Shown here piece after piece: positions 54,467-64,000 of a stretch of DNA of 64,000 nt. Source of the DNA: Tubulanus polymorphus (Eukaryota > Nemertea > Palaeonemertea > Tubulaniformes > Tubulanidae); NCBI RefSeq assembly GCF_964204645.1, contig NC_134026.1:12986450-13050449 (forward strand). The letters are read 5' to 3'. Position 1 is the first letter of the stretch, and the number at the start of each line of letters is the position of its first letter. Both the position numbers and the translations under genes were made by a program. The notes below the pieces were generated by a model. The model saw only the letters and a list, made by a program, of their open reading frames with translations, searched no databases and was not told the origin of the DNA.

Positions 54467-54688
54467 ATGGGGTTTCCAAAAGCTTTCCAATATAATAAAT
54501 CAATTAAATATAATATTCCTGCAATAGATTTTAATAAAAATATTACATATAAAAATTTAGTTTTAAATTCATTAACTAATTTAGAAATTTATATTACTGA
54601 AACACAGTTTTTTATTTCTAAAATGGAAAATATATTTAATACATATGAAGTTACTTTTACTCGAGATGAATATCATATATATATATAA
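54467..54688 (+). CDS. Mav-G small conserved ORF (73 aa)
   Basis: MGFPKAFQYNKSIKYNIPAI onward, homologous to 11670-11443 but with a different, possibly frameshifted C-terminus (TFTRDEYHIYI). Lies 14 bp before the CATTGCG protein. Confidence 0.5.
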   Translation: MGFPKAFQYNKSIKYNIPAIDFNKNITYKNLVLNSLTNLEIYITETQFFISKMENIFNTYEVTFTRDEYHIYI

Positions 54689-54701
54689 AGTAAAATCTAA
54701 T

Positions 54702-55773
54702 ATGAAATATTGGCAGAATCAATTAAATTTTGCTGTTTATTGTGCAACAACTGGCTGTGGTATAAGTTGGAATGATCATTTAAATAACTTAGATAAAAAT
54801 TTGAATTATTCTGATTTAAGATTAATTCACACAATATTTAGATTTCACACGTATTTTCAAATCAGAATTATATTAAATGCATTAGAATGTCCTTTGCCCG
54901 GATCTAAATATTTTAAAGAATTGGATAATGATATTAATCTATCTAAGTTTTATAAAATATGTAATGAATTTAATATAAATATTAATTCCGATTTTAGAGC
55001 GCATGGTAAATTGCAAGGTATTGGTGAACAGTATGAAAAAAAAGAATTGATTATATGCATAGAATTGGAGCTTATCATAATTATAAAATTGATGATAATA
55101 ATGGTTGGATTAATTTTATTTTACAAAATAGTGAAGGTTTTACAAAATCAGGTACACAAAGAATAAATCAATCTATAAGAATATATTTAATTTGTATATT
55201 AGGTGCGCAAGTTGAAACAAGATCCCCAATAGTTGGGAATGATAATACTTCATTTGATACACAAAAAAACAATTCAAAGTATTATTTGAAGATTCCATTC
55301 ATAATGATAAAAATAGATCGATTCCAGAAAACATAGTTAGGTACCAAAATTATTTAGATAAATCTCATGTAAGATTGAATTATTGTATAGGCCCTAATCT
55401 ATTAATAATTTCTGATGATTTAATATTAAAAATTGGAAATATAATTGGGTATAATAATCTAATTAAGACTGCAACAATAAATAATAAGTTTGGATTGAAT
55501 GATATAAATAAAAAGATTATCACTGCTCCAAAACTAATGGAAGGTGAAAAAATTAAAAAACATATTCAATCAACTGAAACTTAAACTAAGAATATCAAAT
55601 TAAATAATGATTCTAAAATAAAAGATTACAATACATCAGAAAATATTAAAACTGATATCATTCAACATGATATAACTAAAACTAATAATGATAGTAAATC
55701 ACATGAAAATGCTAAATTAGCTATAACTTGTATAGGAATTGTAATAGGAGGAATATCATATTTTAAATTTTAA
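54702..55773 (+). pseudogene. Mav-G CATTGCG protein, broken
   Basis: MKYWQNQLNFAVYCATTGCG, then HTYFQIRIILNALECPLPGS, FRAHGKLQGIGEQ, GAYHNYKIDDNNGW, SIRIYLICILGAQ, GNDNTSFD, and after a shift LNYCIGPNLLIISDDLILKI and a C-terminal membrane segment CIGIVIGGIS. Frame changes near 55050, 55265 and 55585. Best-preserved N-terminus of the three copies. Confidence 0.65.
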
Positions 55774-55789
55774 TTTTTATAAGATATAA

Positions 55790-57202
55790 ATGGAAGTAGA
55801 AGGTGGACATGGGAAATAATAATGATGGGTATTTTGATGATGATTATAATGATGCTGAAACTAATATTGATAATGATGATGAAACAGCATATAGTTCTAA
55901 TTCAGCAGGTTCTAAAGGCCCATTAACAGATGAATTTGATAGAAGAACTAAATCGAGAATATATACTGAAAATGAAAATCCAGATTTAGTAAAACAAAAT
56001 TTAGAATATAATGAATATATTTATAATTTCAAACCTATATTTGAAAGATCTGGATATAATATCAATGATAGAGGTGCTAGATATTTAGTAAGAGAATTAA
56101 AATGTTTAGATGGTGAATATTATTATCATTTGAAAGATGATTATTATATTGATATCTCTTATAAAAAACAAAACAAAATATTAACAGAATCAACATTGAG
56201 TAATTTTGAACCATCTAGAATTAAAAGAATAAGGAATAGTAATGAAAAAGAAGATGTTACCATCACAGAAATAAATAAAAGAGTATTTAAACAAAGAATT
56301 GATGACTTATTTGAAACAATCAATAATATTTTAGAACCAGAAACAACTCCTGAACAGAATATAACTTCCAAACCTAGTAAAATCAAATAAAGCTCCAATT
56401 GAAAAACTTTTACCGAATGGATTAGTTGATGCAACAGATCAACAATTAGAAGATTTAAATATATTTTCTGATAAAGCAATTAGAGAAATAATTAGTATAA
56501 GAAATGAAGCTGATAAATTTGCACATGATAAAAGTATGAGATTTTAAAATTAGAACTTTAGAAAAAGATAGAACTGATAAAAATTAAAGAAATAGAACAA
56601 TTGAAATTAGATAGAGATAATAAAGTTATTGAAGAAATTGAATTTAAAAAAAAAATGCATATATAGAAAAAGAAAAAGATGATTTAGAATATAACATAGA
56701 ATTTCAGAAAGAAAAAATTGAATTATTATTAAAATCATATGATTATAATATTAATAGATTAAAAGTTATTTTCAAAGATTTATTGATAAAACCAGATTCT
56801 AAAACATCATTGAAAGATAGAATAAAATTATTATTTAAACTAGAAGGTATAACAATTCTTTCAATTCTAACAGCTGTAACTATGGTATTCACAACAATAG
56901 ATTTAGCAATATCAAATTCATCGAAATCTACACCTAACCCTAAACCACCGGATAAACCTCCGAGTAATAATTCTATACAAGATGAAGTGAAAGAGGGATT
57001 AAAAAAATTGGCAAAATATCTATGGGAACTATCTAAAAAATCTGCTGCAGCATTACCAGGATTTATTGCATCAATTGTTGGTTTTATATTGAAATCTGCA
57101 GGAAGTATTATTAAGTTTGCTGCTGAACATATTATTTTATTTTTAATTACAGTTGTAAGTCCTATTATTTTTGGGTTAGTTAATATGATCAAAAATAAAT
57201 AA
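55790..57202 (+). pseudogene. Mav-G coiled-coil and membrane protein, broken
   Basis: About 470 residues if joined. Acidic N-terminus, core SGYNINDRGARYLVRELK and YYYHLKDDYYIDISYK, a stop at 56388, then LLPNGLVDATDQQLEDL and a long charged coiled coil (56540-56760). From 56783 one open frame gives ILSILTAVTMVFTTIDLAIS, a proline-rich PNPKPPDKPPS linker and two more hydrophobic segments, LPGFIASIVGFILKSAGS and IILFLITVVSPIIFGL. Topology suggests a membrane protein with a large coiled N-terminal domain. Confidence 0.55.
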
Positions 57203-57222
57203 TTAATTTTTCTCTTAAATAA

Positions 57223-58443
57223 ATGAGTGGAAGTTACATAAATCCTTCTAAGAATTCTAGAATACTAATGCTATTAAAGCAGAGAGATCTCATCATATCA
57301 TTACTCATAATCCTTCTAATATTAATCCCGATGAAACTTTATATGTTTTATACACAAAATACTTTTTATGTTCCAAATAGTATTTATTTATCAGCTGATA
57401 TAAAAGTAACTAGTAATAATAATAATTATGTCGTAGATAATGTTGGAAGATATTTGATTAAAAAATCAACTATAAAGATCGGTCCAGAAACAGTTTTTTC
57501 ATTAGATGATTATAATTTATTTACGCATTATAAAGATTTATGGTTAACAAAAGAAAATAGAAATAATATGATACTTCAAGGCATCCAATCAGAAAACCAA
57601 AATAAAATAAGATCTGAAGCTAATAATGCAGTAGTAACAAATGCTGTAGATTATTTGATTAAAAACATTTATGGAAGCAAATATAAAATTCCATTAGACT
57701 TTGAATTGATAAATAATAATGCGCCTTTATATAAATATGCAATTCCAGAACATATTATATTTGAGATAACATTTGCTCCTGTTAATGAAATTGTGCTATC
57801 GTTGTTAAGGATAATGGTTATAAATTATCGAATATATGTTTAGAATATGACACAGTAACTGATGAAATTATTGCTAGCACAATTCAAACTCAATATAATC
57901 AAGGATTTTCATTATTATATGATTATGTTGATAAATTTAAAACTGTAACTATTAATGCAAATGATGAAATAATTAATGAGAATATTAACTTATTAAAAGG
58001 TATATTAATATTTTTTTACAATTGCAACATATTCTAATGGTGCAATAAATGTTGATAATTATTATAATCCTGAAATATCAAAAGTAGAAATAACTATCGA
58101 AGGTATAGCAAATAATTTATTTTGTCAAGGAATGAGAATGATAGATCAGTGGCCAGAAATTAGAAAACATTTTATGAATGAAAAAAATAAATCATCTGAA
58201 AATTGTAACATTAATCAAATTGATTATTATACCGGTAATAAATACGCATTATGGTTAGATTTTAGAACAACAGAGGATAATTTATTACATGGTTCTGGTA
58301 AAAATTTACAGAACACTAAAGATGGAATACAATTATTCATGAATAAGGAAAAAGGAAGTTTAAATTTCAAAATGCACATTTATATTATATCTGACGCGCA
58401 ATTAAATATCGTTAATTCTCAATTAGATAGTGTTATGTATTAG
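57223..58443 (+). pseudogene. Mav-G major capsid-like protein, broken
   Basis: About 400 residues. Conserved blocks: NTFYVPNSIYLSADIKV, NVGRYLIKKSTIKIGPE, YKDLWLTKENRNNMILQGIQ, IYGSKYKIPLDFELINNN, IIFEITFAPVNEIVLS, PEISKVEITIEGIANNLFCQ, YALWLDFRTTEDN and the terminal SDAQLNI. The block pattern (LVRI...VP.S..L.., N.GR.L......, IPLDF, FEITFAP) is the one that I associate with the hexon-like capsid protein of invertebrate Mavericks. Frames shift near 57290, 57795 and 58000. Starts 20 bp after the previous stop, behind TTTTTCTCTTAAATAAATG. Confidence 0.6.
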
Positions 58444-58475
58444 AATTTTAATTTTAATAAAACTTTCTATAATAA

Positions 58476-59287
58476 ATGGATGCAGGTAAAGTATATAAAC
58501 ATATTCCATACATTGATTAACATGAAAATAATGGTGGCTTATTATGTAATACCTTGTAATATAGCTTTGATTTGATCTTATTTTCAAAAATTATAAAACT
58601 AAACTAATAGAATCGATGATAATAAAAGTGGAGTTGTTGATAATTTAAGTAATGAAATTGATAATAATGTTTTACCTTGTACATCAAATAATGTTTTACC
58701 TGTTCTACGCCCAATAATGAAATAATATTAAATTATAGTGAAAATAGAAATTATTGTGGTTACTGTAAAGATGAATTTTCAAACGCTCCAACAAATTGGA
58801 ATAATCATATGAATACAGTTGTACATATCAAAAATGTTATAAAACGTGTTGGTATAAGATAATTTATAGAACACCCATTTAGATATGTTACAAAGTTTGT
58901 TTCAAATAAAAAAGTAAATGGTAAAGATTTATATAAAGATTTATTAGGTGAATTTTTATCTAAGGAACCTAATAATGATAAATTAGATTTATCTGATGCT
59001 AAAAAAATATTAGGATCAAACATTGTAAATGAAATGTTGGAGTCAAACACTTAGAAAGAGGATAAGGAAAATATAGTTAATGGAAAGCATATTGATAATG
59101 AAGAATATATAGATACAGATTGGACGAAACGTAAAGTAGTAAAAAAAATAATGATGCGGTAGATAGGATGAAAAAGGATTATAATGAAGAAACTAATGAT
59201 GATCCGGTAGATAGGTTGAATAAAATGTGAGAGTCTGATGATGAATTGGAGAATGATGATGAAAATGATGTTAATTATCTCACATAA
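58476..59287 (+). pseudogene. Mav-G zinc-finger protein downstream of the capsid gene, broken
   Basis: Start MDAGKVYKHIPYID, many stops. A finger YCGYCKDEFSNAPTNWNNHM and ...VVHIKNV lies at 58755-58840, followed by FRYVTKFVSNKKVNGKDLYK and an acidic C-terminal repeat. Occupies the same place as the Mav-A finger gene, though sequence similarity is weak. Confidence 0.45.
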
Positions 59288-59337
59288 TATATTGGTTGAA
59301 AATTGTATAAAATGATAGTTAATAAAAAAGGGGTTTT

Positions 59338-59407
59338 AAGTATTTATGTATCTAATACGTATTAAGTGCGTATCTAATACGCACCTAATACGTATCTAAT
59401 ATGTATT
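59338..59407. repeat. Iterated TATCTAATACG motif between convergent genes
   Basis: Seven or so copies of (TA)TCTAATACG(TA) with inverted halves (CGTATTAAGTGCG, CGCACCTAATACG). Shorter clusters recur at about 59586-59616 and 59997-60027. Sits exactly where plus-strand and minus-strand gene blocks converge. Confidence 0.75.
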
Positions 59408-59409
59408 AT

Positions 59410-60231
59410 TTGAAAATACCTTAAATCATATTTTTTTTAAAATTTATATTGAAACCTCAGTAATAACAAATAACCTTTATTATTTTCAAACTTATTCATA
59501 TATTAGTTGAAAAAATTAAAATAAATTGGTTGAAAATTGTATAAATAATATTTATTTCAAAAAGGGGGTTTTAAGTATTGAGGTATCTAATACGTATCTT
59601 ATACGTATCTAATACATAAATACTTAAAATACCTTATTTTGTAAATTTATATTCATATGGAAATTAAAGCCAGCAATTCAGTAGGTATAATTTGATTTTC
59701 TTCCAATGTTTGTTGCATAGATTTTCTATCTTTACTGTAGAATAAAACTAAAAATCTTATATTCTCCCTAAAATCTTTAACAATTGAATTATATTTTTGA
59801 TTTAAAACCCATGTTGTTATTTGAAAATACCTTAAATCATATTTTTTTAAAAATTTATATTGAAACCTCAGTAATAACAAATAACCTTTATTATTTTCAA
59901 ACTTATTCATATATTAGTTGAAAAAATTAAAATAAATTGGTTGAAAATTGTATAAATAATATTTATTTCAAAAAGGGGGTTTTAAGTATTGAGGTATCTA
60001 ATACGTATCTTATACGTATCTAATACATAAATACTTAAAATACCTTATTTTGTAAATTTATATTCATATGGAAATTAAAGCCAGCAATTCAGTAGGTATA
60101 ATTTGATTTTCTTCCAATGTTTGTTGCATAGATTTTCTACCTTTATTGTAGAATAAAACTAAAAATCTTACATTCTCCCTAAAATCTTTAACAATTGAAT
60201 TATATTTTTGATTTAAAACCCATGTTGTTAT
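59410..60231. repeat. 411-bp tandem duplication covering the ATPase 3' end
   Basis: Copies 59410-59820 and 59821-60231 are nearly identical (a few substitutions). Each contains the ATPase C-terminus on the minus strand and a TATCTAATACG cluster. The duplication is recent, since the copies differ by only about 1-2% by eye. Confidence 0.9.
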
Positions 60232-60596
60232 ACCAAAATGTCTCCCAAAAAAGCTAAATAGCATAGTTCACTTTCTCTAACTTTTGAATCAGGAAAATTA
60301 GCACAATCATCTATAATGAATAATGTATTTGAACCTTTATAAATATCAATTGCTATTTTTATACAATTATCTAGATTTTCTTTTACTGATTTAGGATCTA
60401 ATATAATAAACTTTTTTGTCTTAACTATATCATATGTTTTATTCATTTCATAAGTGGGGCAGAATAATATTATATTATCAAAATGATTCTTATAAATAGT
60501 TTCTAACAAGTCTAATATGAAATTTGTTTTACCACAGTTTGTTACCCTAGTAAATAACATATTATGCGGTTCAAATATAAATAAATCTTTATTCAT
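60073..60596 (-). pseudogene. ATP: Packaging ATPase (FtsK/HerA-like), frameshifted
   Basis: Starts MNKDLFIFEPHNMLFTRVTN. The Walker A is degenerate: NCGKTNF is kept, but the usual leading glycine-rich part reads TRVTN. Walker B is NTLFIIDDCAN, followed by the sensor region and, after a frameshift at about 60250, FFGRHFGITTWVLNQKYNSI, KDFRENVRFLVLFY and LEENQIIPTE. This matches the Maverick packaging ATPase. A second C-terminus (59910-59653) comes from the 411-bp duplication. Its start overlaps the end of the integrase gene by 8 bp. Confidence 0.85.
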
Positions 60597-62256
60597 TTAT
60601 TCTTTTAATTTTACTAGATAAAATCCATTCAATGAATTATTCATCGTACCCTTTATATTTCGCCAGAGAATACTTTTTTCCTTTAAGAGTTTTCGTTTTC
60701 AATACTTTTTCTATTTTGTATTCTATTTCCTCTGGATTTGGTACAAGTGATAATTCTTGTTCATAGAAATAACCTAATATTTTTTCATCTTTTAAATCTT
60801 CTAATTTATAAACAAAAGGTTTAGTTAATATTATCTTTTTAATCTTGAATATTTCTTCAGTAAAATTTGGAGTATAACCTTTATAAAAGGTTTTTCTATA
60901 TTGAGATATTCTAACGTGTTGCCCAAATTAAATTTTGGTTCTCCAAAATCATGTGTAACAAACGCTCCATATAAATTATTCCAAACTATTTCTGAATTAT
61001 CTTCTTTCTAGCTTGTATCGGTTTCTTACCAATACTTGAATGTTAAGAATTATTATAACCTTTCACTAAATCATCTAACACATCGATATATTTATATGTT
61101 CCATTAGCAGTAAAATATTTCCACATTCTAGTTTTCAATGTTTTATTTAACCTTTCTATAATAGATGCTTTTTTATCCGAGTGTGTTGAAAAATATTCTA
61201 CATCGTTTTCAGATAATAATTTTTAAAAGTGTTTATAATAGAATTCCTTACCTTCATCAAATTGTATCTTACCTGGGATAGCTTCTTTAAATATTGATTT
61301 AGGCTAAAAAAAATTGATACCTTGTTTCTCCGCTCTGCTGAGCTTAAATGTTGACCCGGCCGGCCGCCTATCTACCCTACACATTACTTTTTAAAAAAAT
61401 CGTGATCAATTTTACCATAACAGACCCGGCCGCTATAGAAATGAACTGTTTATAAATTTTATCATATTTTACAAAAATGACCCGGCCGCTGCGGAGAAAC
61501 AAGGTATCATTTTTGTTTAGCCTAAGGCATTTGTTACTTCTATACCAGTTTTATTTTTGATTGGAATTGACCATGCGTATCTACTGAATATATCTATTAC
61601 GTTTAATATCCAGAAATATCCTTTGTTGTATTCTTCTAACTTCTTCATGTCAATCAAATCTGCTTGCCATTGTTGATCGATATATGAAATCATAACTTTT
61701 CTTGTTAAATAATTTTTAAATCCATTTTCTTATGGATTTGATATGTTGGTTGATTTTGTAACCATAATCTTAATTCACTATATTCTATATTTTCTTTATC
61801 AAATTTTATTTTATCCCATAATTCTGTAACACTAGAATATGATACTTCACTCTCTGGGTTATAATATAAATCTCTTAAATATTGTTCTTTTTTATTCTTA
61901 TTTTTATTCATCAATAATAATTTTGGTTTATTTTCAATGATTTTATCGTTTGACTTATTTTCTGGTATAATAGGTTTATCATCGGAATCATTATTGTTAT
62001 TAAATTTAGATTTATATATTACACCAGAGAATATAATAACTGTGATTAACCCAATTGTAATATATAAGTAATTATTTCTTCCAGTATTAGAAGAATTAGA
62101 TGGATTATCATTCGAATCAATATCAGATAATTTCTGTGATTCATTTATATCAGTTAATTTCTTCGCTCTTTTTAATTCTTAAGATCTTTTACCCAACTCC
62201 CTTGCCCATTTAATTTGTCTTTCGGATCTAGGCTTCTTCTTAACATCATCACTCAT
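60589..62256 (-). pseudogene. INT: Retroviral-type integrase with N-terminal membrane segment, broken
   Basis: Begins at ATG 62256 with a basic region (KKKPRSERQIKWARELGKRS), a hydrophobic segment YLYITIGLITVIIFSGVIY, a helical zinc-region-like stretch (EQYLRDLYYNPESEVSYSSV), then the core: TRKVMISYIDQQWQADLIDM (first D), GYFWILNVIDIFSRYAWSIP, IQFDEGKEF (second D), KASIIERLNKTLKTRMWKYF (E). The C-terminus resembles a chromodomain-type end (IEKVLKTKTLKGKKYSLAKY). A MITE (61302-61522) and several shifts or stops break it. A membrane segment ahead of the integrase is unusual. Confidence 0.85.
61302..61522. mobile_element. 221-bp MITE with TA target duplication in the integrase
   Basis: Ends GGCTAAAAAAAATTGATACC and GGTATCATTTTTGTTTAGCC are inverted over about 32 bp, continuing CTTGTTTCTCCGC. 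Flanked by TA (61300-61301 and 61523-61524), the mark of Tc1/mariner-type transposition. Three GACCCGGCCG motifs lie inside. Removing it restores the integrase frame between TNAL and KSIFKEA. Confidence 0.85.
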
Positions 62257-62847
62257 TTATTTTACTTAATTTTTGTTCTGATTCAATATCTTCTGATTTA
62301 TTTTTATCTTTACATGCTATAGGTTTGATATTTAAATGTTATTACACCAGTAGAAATAAATGTCATTATTCCACCTAATTGGAATGAAGCGTATCAAACC
62401 CATTTCTGTAATTCTGTCATAACTAAGTAGTCATTTTAAAATCACTATATAATTTATTTTCATCATCAATTGGTATTATCCGGTTACATAACTTAGAGTA
62501 ACATTTTATAATACCATCACTAATAGAGTCATTTATTCGGGCTTATCTAGCTTCTTCATATATTTTGAAATGTTTGATTACTTTATCTTTGTTCATATGA
62601 TCAAATTCTTGATACGTTATGATTTTTCCAATAAATTCCTTAGATTTTCCACCAGCAATTAGTAACTCTAGATGGCGCTTACAATATAAATAGTATTCGT
62701 AATCAAAATTATGATTTTGAATACAATTAGTTGCTGCATTATCATTTAATTTTCAATTTTGGATGGAATATCCTTATTATCAGTAATGCCCAAATCTTCA
62801 ATTGTCTTTTCAATATCAATACTATTCTAACTCGATTTCTTTGACAT
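62249..62847 (-). pseudogene. Mav-G conserved protein upstream of the integrase, broken
   Basis: Start ATG 62847 behind TTTTCTCTAAAATAAATG. Short acidic N-terminus, then FDYEYYLYCKRHLELLIAGG, KEFIGKIITYQEFDHMNKDK and VIKHFKIYEEAR, later ARINDSISDGIIKCYSKLC and IPIDDENKLYSDF, and a C-terminal membrane segment FQLGGIMTFISTGVI. I recall the same blocks in uncharacterised invertebrate proteins. Its stop TGA overlaps the integrase start in ATGAGTGA. Confidence 0.5.
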
Positions 62848-62880
62848 TTATTTTAGAGAAAAGTGAAAAAATATTAATAG

Positions 62881-63517
62881 TATTATGAAATGATACTAGC
62901 TAGTTAAAGTTAAAGAATTCTAGTATTGCCTAAAAATACTAGCTATTTAAAGTTGATGTTTTTTAATATTTTCTATTAAAAATCTATTTAATCTAGTGTT
63001 AATTAGAATTGCAAAAGAAAATATTAAAAATATAATAGAATTCACTATATAGTTGAAGTTATTGTTAATACTTTTTATTTAAATTAGGATTCAATATCTC
63101 ACTACTGTGGTCTATCTATAGGAGCGGTAACTATAACTGTCCAGATAAGTCATTTCGGATCCTCGATAATAAATCCTCAACTGAAAATCAATTTAACGAA
63201 AACACCGGGTGGAATTACTATTTCATAAACACATATATTTATTATGCAAATTGTAGCGATCGAAGATAGAACAATGGAGAACAATAGAAAAGCGGTCCTA
63301 GAAGACCGCTTTTCCTCAGTGCGCATGCGTCAATTATATAATTTATTCTGTAAACTACAACATTCAAACATAGAACTGTAAACAATCAATACAGAACAGC
63401 CGTCACCATCAACAACGACCGAACGACTAATGCATAACAATACAATATTAAAGCAGATTTACACAATCAAGATTACATTTTTTATATCTATATTACAAAG
63501 ATCTTCAGCGTTATAAT
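62881..63517. other. Right flank of Mav-G, no gene; one strong hairpin
   Basis: AT-rich to about 63100, with TACTAGCTA-type short repeats (62893-62946), then ordinary composition. AAAAGCGGTC (63288-63297) and GACCGCTTTT (63304-63313) form a perfect 10-bp stem with a 6-base loop. Confidence 0.5.
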
Positions 63518-63999
63518 TTATAATTTCGTCCAGAATTCTTTAATTACTAAATCGTTTCCAATCATTTCTTCAATTTCTGGCAAATAGTCGACAACTTCAC
63601 TAAATTTTAAACGTATTAATTGGAATTTTTCATATTCTATCAATCTTCCTACTCTTCTCAGTTTTCTTTCATAACCGGCGCTAATTTCTATATTCTTTTT
63701 AACCCAAGCCCCCCAAGAAATCCCCTCTTTATCGAACATGTCAAACCCTATAATCAAATAACTCCCGAAAATGATGTGGTCCCGTAGGTGATTTGCTTTT
63801 CTTTTTAATATGGTCTTATAACTTATTTTTAATATATAAGTAATTTTATCAAATGAAATAACTTCTTCACTTTGTATTCTGGAAAGCTTAAATGTTCTGT
63901 TTCAATAATTAATTTAGATTTTAAAAACTTATTCAACTCTTCTCCACTCATTTTCTTAGTTTTCAATTTCTCGTGTCCTGACAGCAATTCAGATTCCTT
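63518..63999 (-). pseudogene. Unrecognised ORF, partial, frameshifted
   Basis: Open to the window edge (ESELLSGHEKLKTKKMSGEE), then KSKLIIETEHLSFPEYKV. After a shift near 63800: MIIGFDMFDKEGISWGAWVK, KNIEISAGYERKLRRVGRLI, YEKFQLIRLKFSEVV, and end FWTKL. The W..WV..N..IS..Y.RKLR pattern resembles a helix-turn-helix-like motif seen in some mobile-element proteins, but I cannot name the family. Composition is less AT-rich than the Mavericks. Confidence 0.4.
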
Positions 64000-64000
64000 G

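Larger units (their letters stand above)
53999..62880. mobile_element. Mav-G: largest Maverick piece, with capsid-like genes, ATPase and integrase
   Basis: Plus-strand structural genes (54016-59287) converge on minus-strand packaging/integration genes (62847-60073). The left border starts directly in the gene-1 promoter motif (TTTTTTTGCTAAATAAATG) after CR1 sequence, with no hairpin. The right border is indistinct between 62850 and 63100. The polymerase and the genes matching 14199-12161 of Mav-A are missing. Every large gene has at least one break. Confidence 0.85.

Noticed and set aside
63288-63313. Perfect stem-loop AAAAGCGGTC/GACCGCTTTT like a bacterial intrinsic terminator
   Set aside because: The window is eukaryotic and no gene ends there; kept only as a hairpin.

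Overview
The window is metazoan genomic DNA, most likely from an aquatic invertebrate. It has split genes with GT/AG introns, AATAAA signals, long microsatellites and a dense mix of eukaryotic transposons. I cannot name the phylum. Little of it is ordinary host gene: I find one small three-exon secreted-protein gene (20345-27814), one THAP-type gene fragment (48521-50173) and a few weak exon candidates. The rest is transposon on transposon.

The dominant theme is a visibly AT-rich family of Maverick/Polinton virus-like DNA transposons, in seven pieces named here Mav-A to Mav-G. Mav-A (about 5545-14294) and Mav-G (about 53999-62880) hold structural-gene blocks (capsid-like, membrane and coiled-coil proteins); Mav-G also holds integrase and packaging ATPase. 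Mav-B (15066-18215) and Mav-F (50177-53477) hold a family-B DNA polymerase with N-terminal zinc fingers. Mav-E (46470-48256) is a structural-gene fragment. Mav-C (23236-25620) and Mav-D (30210-34347) are short end-to-end elements with a three-gene cassette. Ends are 114-150 bp self-complementary hairpins starting AGTAATAGGG and ending CCCTATTACT. Mav-C is flanked by a perfect 6-bp target duplication (AATGTT) and Mav-D by a 5-of-6 match (CCGGTT/CCGGTC). Most ORFs start at a shared context, a T-tract followed by AATAAATG.

Layout: 1-853 BEL/Pao 3' end and LTR; 2093-5210 Helentron (Helitron2) helicase plus endonuclease; 5545-14294 Mav-A, split by a microsatellite-rich insertion (7726-9040); 15066-18215 Mav-B; 18235-19203 BEL/Pao integrase; 20301-27947 secreted-protein gene, whose 6.9-kb first intron holds a hAT-like element (22477-26083) that was itself hit by Mav-C, plus a 141-bp tandem repeat; 28247-35715 DIRS-like retrotransposon whose tyrosine recombinase is split by Mav-D; 35900-36560 and 41050-42440 Penelope-like fragments, the second with a decayed hammerhead-ribozyme motif; 42440-46470 tandem repeats and minisatellites; 46470-53477 Mav-E, THAP gene, Mav-F; 53478-53998 CR1/L2-like reverse transcriptase tail; 53999-62880 Mav-G with a TA-flanked MITE in its integrase; 63288-64000 a hairpin and an unrecognised ORF.

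Nearly all transposon genes carry stops, frameshifts or insertions. The exceptions are several small Maverick ORFs, notably the intact three-gene cassette in the left arm of Mav-D (30640-31799). The best candidate for something undescribed is Mav-D: a hairpin-capped, almost fully palindromic 4.1-kb Maverick satellite carrying its own small conserved genes, with close relatives in Mav-C.
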